This document shows, piece after piece, positions 1 through 5,876 of a stretch of DNA of 7,293 bases. Each line of letters starts with the position of its first letter. Positions within the stretch are counted from its first letter, which is position 1. Location of the stretch: NCBI GenBank assembly GCA_937907205.1, contig CALESE010000100.1, positions 1 through 7,293 of the forward strand, read 5' to 3'. The translations under genes were made by a program, and so were the position numbers. Source of the stretch: an uncultured Romboutsia sp. GTDB lineage: Bacteria > Bacillota > Clostridia > Peptostreptococcales > Peptostreptococcaceae. The notes beneath the pieces were generated by a model. That model had not been told where the DNA came from, searched no databases, and saw only the letters and a list, made by a program, of their open reading frames with translations.

Positions 1-38
1 AAAATAGCCATTTTATATAACTTAAAAATGGCTATTTT
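1..38 (+). terminator. Hairpin terminator of a gene left of the window
   Basis: The arms 1-14 and 25-38 are perfectly complementary (14 bp, AAAATAGCCATTTT type) around a 10-base loop. The 3' arm ends in four Ts followed by G, so it is a modest intrinsic terminator. The symmetric A/T ends mean it could work in both directions. The stem may extend beyond the left edge. With the second hairpin just downstream it probably closes a rightward gene outside the window. Confidence 0.6.
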
Positions 39-50
39 GTCTACAGTCTG

Positions 51-78
51 AAAGGATTCTATTTTTAGAATCCTTTTT
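51..78 (+). terminator. Second tandem intrinsic terminator
   Basis: An 11-bp perfect stem (51-61 with 66-76, core AAAGGATTCTA) closes a TTTT loop and runs into a TTTTT tract at 74-78. The T tract follows the stem on the + strand only, since the opposite strand has just three Ts. It therefore acts on transcripts moving right, as a backup to the hairpin at 1-38. Confidence 0.75.
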
Positions 79-302
79 AATTTAAAACATATATTTATAA
101 AATAAACTACAAATATTTAAATATTTATAATTTCATTTATTTTCTTTTTCTTATTTCTATGATAAAATATTTAATATATTTTGCTTTGATTAGCTTATAA
201 ATTTTAATACTAAACTTGTACATAATATAAATATATTAAATTTTTAATTCAAAGAAAATAATGTTATTATAATTAATTATTTATTAAAATAGGAGGATTA
301 AT
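79..302. other. AT-rich intergenic spacer before the first gene
   Basis: This spacer of about 220 bases is almost all A and T. I find no ORF with a ribosome binding site, no RNA gene and no strong hairpin. The only features I can support are the extended -10 element at 262-270 and the Shine-Dalgarno AGGAGG at 291-296, both belonging to the gene that starts at 303. Confidence 0.6.
262..270 (+). promoter_or_regulatory. Candidate extended -10 promoter of the membrane protein at 303
   Basis: TGTTATTAT fits the extended -10 form TGnTAnnnT. An overlapping exact TATAAT lies at 268-273. No good -35 is seen 17 bases upstream (TTTTAA at 242-247). Transcription would begin near 277, giving a leader of about 26 bases that contains the AGGAGG ribosome binding site. 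Confidence 0.4.
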
Positions 303-755
303 ATGGGTTTAAAAGACAAATTCGCTGAATCATTTGCCAGATCTAAAACAATGACAGGTCCTGAAAAAAAGGCTAATGAAATAATGGGAAAACTTATAAT
401 GAAAAAAGGTATTCTTCCACTTATACTAATAATATTAGTATCAATTATAGGTATGGTAGCTAATATTCAGTGGTATATAACACTTGGAATTACATTAGTA
501 ATTGCAGTTGCATCTTATTTCTATATAAAAAAATCTAGTGAAAAATACCAAAACTTTAAACCTTATATAGGAAATTTAATAAGTATTGAGAAAAAAGGTA
601 AAAATGGATATGTTGCTATTATAAAACAAGGTAAAATGCCAATTAAATTAGAAATAGCTTACGGTGGAGAAGATTTTGAAAAAGTTAAGAAAAACCAATT
701 AATACAAGTAAGTTATAATCCTGATGCTAAAATAGCTATACTAGTTACTAAATAA
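303..755 (+). CDS. Small two-helix membrane protein of unknown function
   Basis: This 150-residue protein starts at ATG 303 with AGGAGG six bases upstream, so the start is well supported. A charged N-terminal segment (1-35) precedes two hydrophobic helices at about 36-53 and 57-75. The second ends in KKSSEK, which suggests both tails face the cytoplasm. Residues about 86-150 form a soluble tail with alternating beta-type segments (GNLISIEKK, GYVAIIKQG, LIQVSYNP, IAILVTK). That pattern loosely recalls the OB-like tails of NfeD or DUF3592 membrane proteins, but this is inference from layout only, with no diagnostic motif. It stands alone, between an upstream spacer and a terminator shared with the convergent TSCPD gene. 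No function is assigned. Confidence 0.8.
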   Translation: MGLKDKFAESFARSKTMTGPEKKANEIMGKLIMKKGILPLILIILVSIIGMVANIQWYITLGITLVIAVASYFYIKKSSEKYQNFKPYIGNLISIEKKGKNGYVAIIKQGKMPIKLEIAYGGEDFEKVKKNQLIQVSYNPDAKIAILVTK

Positions 756-756
756 T

Positions 757-788
757 AAAAAGCTTCTACTAAAAAGTAGAAGCTTTTT
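757..788. terminator. Bidirectional terminator between convergent genes
   Basis: A 14-bp perfect stem (757-770 with 775-788, AAAAAGCTTCTACT type) closes an AAAA loop. It has a T tract on the + strand (784-789) and an A tract at 757-760 that becomes a T tract on the - strand. It begins one base after the stop of the 303-755 gene. Its far arm touches the TAA stop of the TSCPD gene (788-790), so one hairpin serves both genes. Confidence 0.85.
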
Positions 789-1051
789 TAATTCTCGTTA
801 TTATATACAAACTCTTTATATATCTTAAGTGCATTAGCTAATTGGTCTGGACAAGATGTTCCCCTATATTTGCAAGGTATATCTTCAAGCATATTTATTA
901 TTTCATCAATTTTCTTTCCTTCAACTAAATGTTTTATTCCTATTGCATTACCTGAACATCCCCCTTGAAATACTACATCTTTTAATACATCCCCCTCTAT
1001 ATCCATTGATATAGATTTAGAACAAACACCTCTTGTGTAATATTTATACAT
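788..1051 (-). CDS. Stand-alone TSCPD-domain protein (TIGR03905 type)
   Basis: This 87-residue cytosolic protein consists almost entirely of a TSCPD domain. The defining motif TSCPDQLANAL is at 65-75. Four cysteines (10, 32, 60, 67) sit in conserved-looking contexts: RGVCSK, QGGCSGN, IPCKYRGTSCPD. TSCPD domains are named from this motif and also occur at the C terminus of class II (NrdJ) ribonucleotide reductases. The stand-alone clostridial form has no established function that I know of. The four cysteines suggest metal binding or redox chemistry, which is inference. The start at ATG 1051 has GAGGGTG five bases upstream. The gene shares its terminator with the convergent 303-755 gene. Confidence 0.9.
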   Translation of the reverse strand: MYKYYTRGVCSKSISMDIEGDVLKDVVFQGGCSGNAIGIKHLVEGKKIDEIINMLEDIPCKYRGTSCPDQLANALKIYKEFVYNNEN

Positions 1052-1135
1052 TAACTCACCCTCTTTTATAAATTTTATATAAGTATATATATAAATAATG
1101 AATATATTAATATATATTATTTATTTGTATAATCT

Positions 1136-1164
1136 TTCATATATTTTTATAAGATAGGTATAAT
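1136..1164 (+). promoter_or_regulatory. Candidate promoter of the membrane protein at 1242
   Basis: TTCATA (1136-1141) and an exact TATAAT (1159-1164) are separated by 17 bases. Transcription would begin near 1171, giving a leader of about 70 bases. The -35 matches the consensus at four of six positions, and the surroundings are so AT-rich that chance matches are likely. Confidence 0.4.
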
Positions 1165-1241
1165 AATTCTAGTATTTAATATAATTTTGTGATTTAATTT
1201 AATTATGAAAGTATTACCAAGTTGAAGAAAGGATGTTCTTA

Positions 1242-1655
1242 ATGGTCAATGAAAAACTTTTAGATAATTTTTTTAGAGGATTAACCTTATTTTTCTGGTC
1301 TATAATATGGTATAAATGGGTAGCAATATCTATTGAATATATAGAACTTACTCTTTGTACCTTATTCACTCTTTTATCCTTGTTGTATATAATTTTAGTA
1401 TCATTGTCTTATAAAAAAAATACTATATCTAAAATAGATTTACTGTATAAGATAAGCACTTTACTAGCTTTTATTTCTACTTTATTTAGTTTTGTATTAT
1501 TCTCTAAAAGTTATTTCTATTTATATTTAAAAATATTCTTTGTATTAATATATTTTTATTGTTCTTGCATTAAAGTTTATAAGTATAATAAAGATGAAGG
1601 AATTGTTGGAATTCTAGCTTCTTTATTACTAATAGTCCTGACTTTATTATATTAA
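1242..1655 (+). CDS. Polytopic membrane protein of unknown function
   Basis: I place the start at ATG 1242 (137 residues). The Shine-Dalgarno AAAGGA (1228-1233) lies eight bases upstream of it, whereas it abuts the in-frame ATG at 1233. The protein is strongly hydrophobic, with four or five predicted membrane helices at about 12-30, 35-56, 71-88, 91-113 and 120-137, and short charged loops (SYKKN at 56-60, KYNKDEG at 114-120). The tail ends inside a hydrophobic helix. It has two nearby cysteines (CSC, 107-109) and no recognisable enzymatic or transport motif. The next gene on the same strand starts 119 bases on and no terminator is visible between them. I cannot assign a function. Confidence 0.75.
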   Translation: MVNEKLLDNFFRGLTLFFWSIIWYKWVAISIEYIELTLCTLFTLLSLLYIILVSLSYKKNTISKIDLLYKISTLLAFISTLFSFVLFSKSYFYLYLKIFFVLIYFYCSCIKVYKYNKDEGIVGILASLLLIVLTLLY

Positions 1656-1691
1656 TAATAGTTTATGTAGAAATTAATTCTTTTGAAATAT

Positions 1692-1720
1692 TAGACATAT
1701 AGTTTTTTTTCTGATATTAT
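1692..1720 (+). promoter_or_regulatory. Strong candidate promoter of the parvulin gene
   Basis: TAGACA (1692-1697, five of six matches to TTGACA) and TATTAT (1715-1720) are exactly 17 bases apart. The -10 is preceded by TGA, making an extended -10 (TGnTAttaT). This is the best sigma-A-type promoter in the window. Transcription would start near 1727 and give a leader of about 48 bases. Confidence 0.6.
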
Positions 1721-1774
1721 TTATTTTAAAGGATAAAACTAATAATAAATTTTTAAATAAAAGGAGTTAATATC

Positions 1775-2530
1775 ATGGAAAAAAAGGTTTTAGCTACAGT
1801 TGGAGAAAAAGAAATAACTAATTATGATGTTGAAAGTGCATTAAAAAGTTTAGATCCATATCAAGCTATGCACTTTAATACTGAAGAAGGTAAAAAACAA
1901 TTATTAGAAGACTTGATTAATCAAGAATTATTCTACATAGAGGCTAAAGAAAATCAGTTACATAATGATGAAGCTTTCAAAACTGAAATGAAAAAAGTTG
2001 AAGAAAACCTATTAAAGCAATATGCTATAAATAAAATTTTAACTAGTGTTTCATTAACTGAAGAAGAAAAGAAAGCTTTCTATGAAGCTAACAAATCTAA
2101 ATTCAATAAGCCAGAAACTGCTTCTGCTAAGCATATATTAGTAGATTCTGAAGATGTTGCTAACGATATACTTAATAAAATAAATTCTAATGAAGTATCT
2201 TTTGAAGATGCTGCTTCTGCTCATTCTACTTGTCCATCTAAAGATGCTGGTGGAGATTTAGGATCTTTCCCAAGAGGTCAAATGGTTCCAGAATTTGAAG
2301 AAGCTGTATTCAATATGAATAAAGGTGAAGTAAAAGGACCTGTTAAAACTCAATTTGGATATCACTTAATAAAGTTAGAAGATTTACAATCTGGTGGAGA
2401 ATCTGAATATGAAGAAGTTAAAGATGAAATAGAAAGAACTTTAATGTATCAAAAACAAAGTGAAGTTTACTCTAATAAATTAAATGATTTAAAATCTAGA
2501 TTCTCTGATTTAATAAAAACAAATAATTAA
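1775..2530 (+). CDS. Cytosolic PpiC-type peptidyl-prolyl isomerase (parvulin)
   Basis: This 251-residue foldase catalyses cis-trans isomerisation of peptidyl-prolyl bonds. Residues 1-110 are a helical SurA/PrsA-like N-terminal chaperone region. Residues about 114-203 form the parvulin domain: ASAKHILV (117-123), FEDAASAHSTCPSKDAGGDLG (143-163), the MVPEFEEAVFNM segment, and FGYHLIKLED (194-203). H120, C153 and H197 match the conserved parvulin His/Cys/His positions. A charged helical tail follows (208-251). No signal peptide, lipobox or membrane helix is present, so unlike PrsA it should stay in the cytoplasm. The start at ATG 1775 has AAGGAG eight bases upstream. It has its own promoter and a terminator shared with the convergent CBS gene. 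The family call is firm; clients are unknown. Confidence 0.93.
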   Translation: MEKKVLATVGEKEITNYDVESALKSLDPYQAMHFNTEEGKKQLLEDLINQELFYIEAKENQLHNDEAFKTEMKKVEENLLKQYAINKILTSVSLTEEEKKAFYEANKSKFNKPETASAKHILVDSEDVANDILNKINSNEVSFEDAASAHSTCPSKDAGGDLGSFPRGQMVPEFEEAVFNMNKGEVKGPVKTQFGYHLIKLEDLQSGGESEYEEVKDEIERTLMYQKQSEVYSNKLNDLKSRFSDLIKTNN

Positions 2531-2534
2531 TAAT

Positions 2535-2563
2535 AAAAACCTAGCAAATTTAGCTAGGTTTTT
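2535..2563. terminator. Bidirectional terminator between parvulin and CBS genes
   Basis: An 11-bp stem (AAAAACCTAGC at 2535-2545 with GCTAGGTTTTT at 2553-2563) closes a 7-base loop. The T tract at 2559-2563 ends the parvulin transcript. The A tract at 2535-2539 supplies Us for the opposing CBS transcript, whose stop codon is at 2569-2571. Confidence 0.85.
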
Positions 2564-2568
2564 ATATT

Positions 2569-2979
2569 TTAATTAATATTTTTTAGTTTATCATAACAAT
2601 AACCTATTATATCTCTTCTCTTAATTATACCAATAAAAATATCTTGATCGTCTATTACTGGAACAAAATTCTGATTCATTGATTTTGATACTAAATCTTC
2701 TATATTAGCATTAATAGATACAGGAGAATTATCCATCTTTCTCTGTACATCCATTATAGAAACCTCTTCTATTGATTTAAAATCTAAAGAAAAATCATTT
2801 TTTAATGCCCATAACAAGTCTCCTTCTGTTATTGTTCCAATATATTTTCCATCTTTATTTATTATTGGAATTGAAGAATACTTATGATATTCCATCTTTT
2901 CTAAAGCTTGCCTAATAGTATAGTATTCATATATATAAGCAACTTCACTCTTTGGTGTTATAAAAAATAATATATTCAC
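2569..2979 (-). CDS. Twin CBS-domain protein
   Basis: This 136-residue soluble protein is made of two CBS domains, at about 8-60 and 75-130. CBS pairs (Bateman modules) bind adenine nucleotides such as AMP, ATP or S-adenosylmethionine and act as energy or metabolite sensors. The typical hydrophobic-G-x-x-T/K-x-x-D ligand-site patterns are GTITEGD (48-54) and GIIKRRD (117-123). SSIPIINKDGKYIG and FVPVIDDQDIFIG are the matching beta strands. There is no fused effector domain, so it probably regulates a partner that is not obvious here. The start is GTG 2979, supported by GGGGGTG seven bases upstream. This resembles a short CBS family frequent in clostridia (recalled, not searched). The ligand is not predictable. 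Confidence 0.9.
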   Translation of the reverse strand: MNILFFITPKSEVAYIYEYYTIRQALEKMEYHKYSSIPIINKDGKYIGTITEGDLLWALKNDFSLDFKSIEEVSIMDVQRKMDNSPVSINANIEDLVSKSMNQNFVPVIDDQDIFIGIIKRRDIIGYCYDKLKNIN

Positions 2980-3039
2980 TATACTACACCCCCAATATAT
3001 TTTGTCTTAGAAAAATTAAAAGTTTGCTTTTCATAACTA

Positions 3040-3068
3040 ATTTTAACATATTTACAAGATATTTTAAA
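3040..3068 (-). promoter_or_regulatory. Candidate promoter of the CBS gene
   Basis: Reading leftward, TTTAAA (3068-3063) is followed after 17 bases by TAAAAT (3045-3040), itself preceded by TGT to give an extended -10 form. Transcription would start near 3033, with a leader of about 54 bases. The AT-rich background weakens the call. Confidence 0.35.
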
Positions 3069-3117
3069 TTTATTTATACAATATGAAATTTTTTTAATTT
3101 AAGGAATAGTTTTTGGG

Positions 3118-3123
3118 TATAAT
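3118..3123 (+). promoter_or_regulatory. Candidate -10 box of the orphan gene at 3183
   Basis: An exact TATAAT lies about 60 bases before the start codon and is preceded by GGG in otherwise AT-rich sequence. No convincing -35 is seen at the right distance (TAATTT at 3095-3100). The implied transcript start is near 3130. Confidence 0.35.
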
Positions 3124-3182
3124 TTATATATAAATTTGTAGCAACAATTAATTTAAATAAATTGCTAAAATTAGGAGGACTA

Positions 3183-3953
3183 ATGATGAAATTTGATTAT
3201 AATTTAGAACTTAATAATATATTAAATAAAATATACCAACATAAAATATGCAAAATTGCACTAAAAAATAATTTTTCAGATATAAATGATGAAAACAAAA
3301 ATTATTGTTTAGATATATTAAAAAATACAAAAATATATCTAGGAAATGATATGGATGATTTTATTAAAAGTTTAATACCTAAAGATAAAGAAGGATATTT
3401 CTTTAGATCTGAGGTTGCTAAGCATCATAATTATTCTTATCCTAGAATTTTTGACTATGCAGGTAATAAATTAAAAAATATTACAGTTACTAAACTTGCT
3501 TATCAATTATGGGAATCACATATGGATGAAATGTTAATAGAAGATATTAGACGTAGATTTAGCCAAAGTAAATTTATACTATTTTTAGATAATAATTTTA
3601 ATAACATTATAAATGATATAAATTTATATTTAAAAAAATCAAATGAATCAAAATCAATTACTATACCTTTTAAAAATGGTGATGATTTAGTACAAATAGT
3701 CAAGTCTATGATACTAAATAATGAGCTTGATTTCACTTGGGCACAAATGCTTATTGATATGAATAAGATGAGAGATGATATGGTTAAATGGTCTATAGCT
3801 TTTCATATGTACAATGAGTTTGATAAGTTAGAAGATGAATTAGAGGATTGTTTAAATAAATTCTTTAAGTATGATTCATCTTCTTTATATGAATTTTTAA
3901 TTAATGAAAAAAAATTTAAATATATAGATGGAATAGGTCTTGTGCATAATTAG
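3183..3953 (+). CDS. Unrecognised soluble protein, 256 residues
   Basis: I do not recognise this protein. The longest frame begins at a TTG at 3162, but the Shine-Dalgarno AGGAGG (3173-3178) lies inside that extension. The start is therefore the ATGATG at 3183/3186, spaced four and seven bases from it, with 3186 the better spacing. The product is charged and apparently helical, with no signal peptide or membrane helix. Notable stretches, numbered from 3183, are AKHHNYSYPRIFDYAG (79-94), a basic IRRRF (122-126), IPFKNGDDLVQIVKSMI (161-177) and an acidic helix DKLEDELEDCLNKFFKY (214-230). No nucleotide-binding, nuclease or helix-turn-helix motif is evident. It is a single-gene unit, divergent from CBS and convergent with the cold shock gene. 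Codon and base composition match its neighbours, so there is no sign of recent transfer. Confidence 0.8.
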   Translation: MMKFDYNLELNNILNKIYQHKICKIALKNNFSDINDENKNYCLDILKNTKIYLGNDMDDFIKSLIPKDKEGYFFRSEVAKHHNYSYPRIFDYAGNKLKNITVTKLAYQLWESHMDEMLIEDIRRRFSQSKFILFLDNNFNNIINDINLYLKKSNESKSITIPFKNGDDLVQIVKSMILNNELDFTWAQMLIDMNKMRDDMVKWSIAFHMYNEFDKLEDELEDCLNKFFKYDSSSLYEFLINEKKFKYIDGIGLVHN

Positions 3954-3985
3954 AAAAAGCTTCTGATAAAATCAGAAGCTTTTTT
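3954..3985. terminator. Bidirectional terminator after the orphan gene
   Basis: A 14-bp perfect stem (3954-3967 with 3971-3984, AAAAAGCTTCTGAT type) closes an AAA loop and ends in a T tract. It starts on the base after the TAG stop of the orphan gene. The A tract on the left side also gives Us to leftward transcripts, so it can back up the cold shock gene terminator. The outer 11 bp are identical to those of the hairpin at 757-788. Confidence 0.85.
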
Positions 3986-3990
3986 ATAAT

Positions 3991-4013
3991 AAAAAGGCCG
4001 CTTATTAGCGGCT
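3991..4013 (-). terminator. Terminator of the cold shock gene
   Basis: GCCGC (3997-4001) and GCGGC (4008-4012) form a short GC-only stem with a six-base loop. On the - strand it is followed by CC and then TTTTT (3995-3991). On the + strand no T tract follows, so it is specific to the leftward cold shock transcript, whose stop is at 4020-4022. Confidence 0.75.
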
Positions 4014-4019
4014 GTTGTT

Positions 4020-4235
4020 TCACATATTACTAGAATTACTAATAACTACGTTAGCAGCTTGAGGACCTTTAGCTCCTTCAACTACATCAAATTGAACATT
4101 TTGTCCTTCTTCTAAAGACTTGTATCCTTCACCTTGTATAGCTGAGAAATGTACGAAAACATCTCCTTCACCTTCTACAGATATAAATCCAAATCCTTTT
4201 TCATTGTTAAACCACTTAACTACACCAGTTTTCAT
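4020..4235 (-). CDS. Cold shock protein, CspA family
   Basis: This 71-residue single cold-shock domain (OB fold) binds single-stranded nucleic acid and acts as an RNA chaperone. The RNP1 motif KGFGFI (13-18) and RNP2 motif VFVHF (26-30) are intact. The N-terminal GVVKWFN (4-10) and the GPQAANV segment (57-63) are standard for the family. The tail VISNSSNM is a few residues longer than the usual 65-67-residue proteins, which mostly end soon after AANV. The frame is open back to 4262, but ATG 4235 is the start: AGGAGG lies seven bases upstream and family members begin here. A leader with an inverted repeat and a dedicated GC-rich terminator flank it. Codon use favours A/T-ending optimal codons, consistent with high expression. 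Confidence 0.96.
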   Translation of the reverse strand: MKTGVVKWFNNEKGFGFISVEGEGDVFVHFSAIQGEGYKSLEEGQNVQFDVVEGAKGPQAANVVISNSSNM

Positions 4236-4269
4236 TGAAAATCCTCCTAAAAAAACACACAATTATTTA

Positions 4270-4287
4270 GTTACTATATAGTGTAAC
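4270..4287 (-). promoter_or_regulatory. Inverted repeat in the cold shock gene leader
   Basis: GTTAC (4270-4274) and GTAAC (4283-4287) are inverted around a TATATAGT spacer, and ACTATATAGT (4273-4282) is itself a perfect 10-base palindrome. It lies just downstream of the predicted transcript start, 35 bases before the start codon. It could be an operator or an mRNA leader hairpin; the sequence alone does not decide. Confidence 0.4.
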
Positions 4288-4296
4288 CTTATTATT

Positions 4297-4325
4297 ACTT
4301 TATCATACCTACATTTAATTGTCAA
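4297..4325 (-). promoter_or_regulatory. Candidate promoter of the cold shock gene
   Basis: A perfect -35 TTGACA (4325-4320) is followed after 17 bases by TAAAGT (4302-4297), which matches four of six -10 positions. A better-looking TATGAT (4307-4302) is only 12 bases from the -35, too close to pair with it. Transcription would start near 4290, giving a leader of about 55 bases. Confidence 0.45.
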
Positions 4326-4375
4326 ATATTATTAAATTTATAAAATAATGTTATTTATATATAGAAATTTGTTTA

Positions 4376-5650
4376 TTAATAATGAACTTGTATTAAATGA
4401 AACTTTATTGCCTTATCACTCCATCCTAAATCCCATGGAACTAATAATCTATCACTATTATGACATGTTACTAATGGATATCCTTTAGAATCTACTCCTG
4501 TTACGGTAGAAACATGTGTTATTCTTCCACCTTTTTCATATGCAACAAAGTCTCCTGGTTTTAAATTATAAGCTTGTTTATACACATCTTGATAATTTCC
4601 CTTAGTTATTAAACTACCTCTTCCACTATATAAAATATAATTCTTAAATGCTTGAGCATTTACCCATGCTTTAGTGCCTGCATTATCTTCATAATTCCAT
4701 GTTGGATTTTTCTTAAATCTACCACTTTCAAACATTATTTGTGAAGCAAAATTAGCACAATCTCCACCCTCTGGATTGTAATCTCTATATTTTAAATTGA
4801 ATTTCATACCATGTTCTTCATCTGCTGCTGCTCCACAATACTGATGTGCATATCCTATTGCTTTTGCTTGTTCTTGGGTCAACTCAAATCCTTTAGGCTG
4901 TTGATTAGCTATATATTCTTTTATATCATTTGATTTAATATTTTCTAAATTTAGTGAGTCTGCAAATGGGTCTGTATACCATTCTTTAGTTATTATACAA
5001 TTATTATCATTTATTTTTACATTCAAATAATGATATGTACCTATCCTGAACATATTCACTTCATCTGGTTGATCTTCATAAGAATATTTATACTCAGTTG
5101 ATACAGTACATATAACCCCATATAAATTCTCATCTTCTTGTTTTTGTTTTACTTTTTTAACTTTTACTTTTGTCTTTATATCATTGAATTTAATACCTTG
5201 TTTACTAGACCAATTTTCCAAATACTTCATCTTTTGAACTTCATGTTCATATGCCCAAAGCCCTGTTTTTTTACTAGTCTGATAAAGTTGCTTTAAAGAA
5301 TTATCATCTTTTTCTAATAATGCTTTATTTCTATAATCAAATAAATTTTCAAATAATAACTTGTATTGAGTATTCACTTTATCATCTTTTATTGCACTTA
5401 CTTCATCATAAATTTGTTTTACCATTTCTTTATTCTTTTTAGCTATATTTTTACTTTGATAATCATATAAGCTAGTTAATATTATCTTTTCTTCAATACC
5501 ATCTATTTTATTATTATTTAGAGTTTCTATAGTATTTTCTCTATTTTTAAGCTTTTGGCTGATAAATATACTTGTACATATAGATAAAGTAATACATAAT
5601 GATAAAAACATACTTTTAATATACTTAGTTTTTATTTTGAGTTTTTTCAA
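4376..5650 (-). CDS. Membrane-anchored amidase-domain protein (Amidase_6, papain-like)
   Basis: This 424-residue protein has a basic N terminus (KKLKIKTKYIK) and one hydrophobic segment at about 12-31, an uncleaved anchor or signal peptide that places the rest outside the cell. Residues about 50-250 are a charged, helical and beta region I cannot assign. The C-terminal domain (about 255-424) matches the putative amidase family Amidase_6: GGDCANFASQ (295-304) carries the likely nucleophile C298, RITHVSTVTG (376-385) the likely base H379, and TCHNSDR (395-401) the third polar position. LKPGDFVAYEKGGRITHV has the layout of NlpC/P60-type cysteine peptidases. A role in cell-wall peptide or amide cleavage is inferred; the substrate is unknown. 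The start is TTG 5650, firmly supported by AAGGAGGTG seven bases upstream. No clear terminator follows, so its transcript may run into the cold shock promoter region. Confidence 0.88.
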   Translation of the reverse strand: MKKLKIKTKYIKSMFLSLCITLSICTSIFISQKLKNRENTIETLNNNKIDGIEEKIILTSLYDYQSKNIAKKNKEMVKQIYDEVSAIKDDKVNTQYKLLFENLFDYRNKALLEKDDNSLKQLYQTSKKTGLWAYEHEVQKMKYLENWSSKQGIKFNDIKTKVKVKKVKQKQEDENLYGVICTVSTEYKYSYEDQPDEVNMFRIGTYHYLNVKINDNNCIITKEWYTDPFADSLNLENIKSNDIKEYIANQQPKGFELTQEQAKAIGYAHQYCGAAADEEHGMKFNLKYRDYNPEGGDCANFASQIMFESGRFKKNPTWNYEDNAGTKAWVNAQAFKNYILYSGRGSLITKGNYQDVYKQAYNLKPGDFVAYEKGGRITHVSTVTGVDSKGYPLVTCHNSDRLLVPWDLGWSDKAIKFHLIQVHY

Positions 5651-5876
5651 AATTACACCTCCTTACAAATAATACATTATTGCTTAATATTTAGTTTGCA
5701 CATTTTAATTAGTACATGATTTTATATTATTATGTCCAATTAATAAGCAAAATAATTTTAATTATTTAATTTAAATTGTACTGATACATTATACTCTTTA
5801 ATTATTTATTTTTTATTTATATTTTTTTAGTAATAATATATTGGTATAATCTTATATAATACGGAGGTGTTTTTAA
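5651..5876. other. Divergent promoter region between amidase and kinase genes
   Basis: This 226-base AT-rich spacer holds the control signals of two divergent genes. I see the two ribosome binding sites (5656-5664 on -, 5863-5869 on +), an extended -10 for the kinase (5842-5850), and a short perfect inverted repeat AAATAATT-TT-AATTATTT at 5750-5767 near its centre. No ORF or RNA gene is supported. Confidence 0.6.
5842..5850 (+). promoter_or_regulatory. Extended -10 promoter of the kinase gene
   Basis: TGGTATAAT is a perfect extended -10 element (TGnTATAAT). No good -35 is present 17 bases upstream (all Ts), which extended -10 promoters tolerate. Transcription would start near 5857, giving a short leader of about 20 bases that contains the CGGAGGTG ribosome binding site. 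Confidence 0.55.

Noticed and set aside
79..302. Possible small RNA or riboswitch in the first spacer
   Set aside because: There is no conserved riboswitch core, no stable GC-containing hairpin and no terminator before the start codon.
3162..3182. TTG-initiated extension of the orphan gene
   Set aside because: The AGGAGG site is inside this stretch, so it must be untranslated leader for the ATGATG start.
3503..3736. Open frame of 77 codons on the - strand
   Set aside because: It lies wholly inside the orphan gene in the antisense direction, lacks a ribosome binding site and has a low-complexity Ser/Phe/Ile/Leu composition typical of a shadow of an AT-rich gene.
4236..4262. Nine-residue N-terminal extension of the cold shock protein
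   Set aside because: It contains the gene's own AGGAGG site and no family member begins this way; the standard N terminus is at 4235.
4302..4307. TATGAT as the -10 box of the cold shock gene
   Set aside because: It is only 12 bases from the perfect TTGACA, and no alternative -35 or TGn extension supports it.
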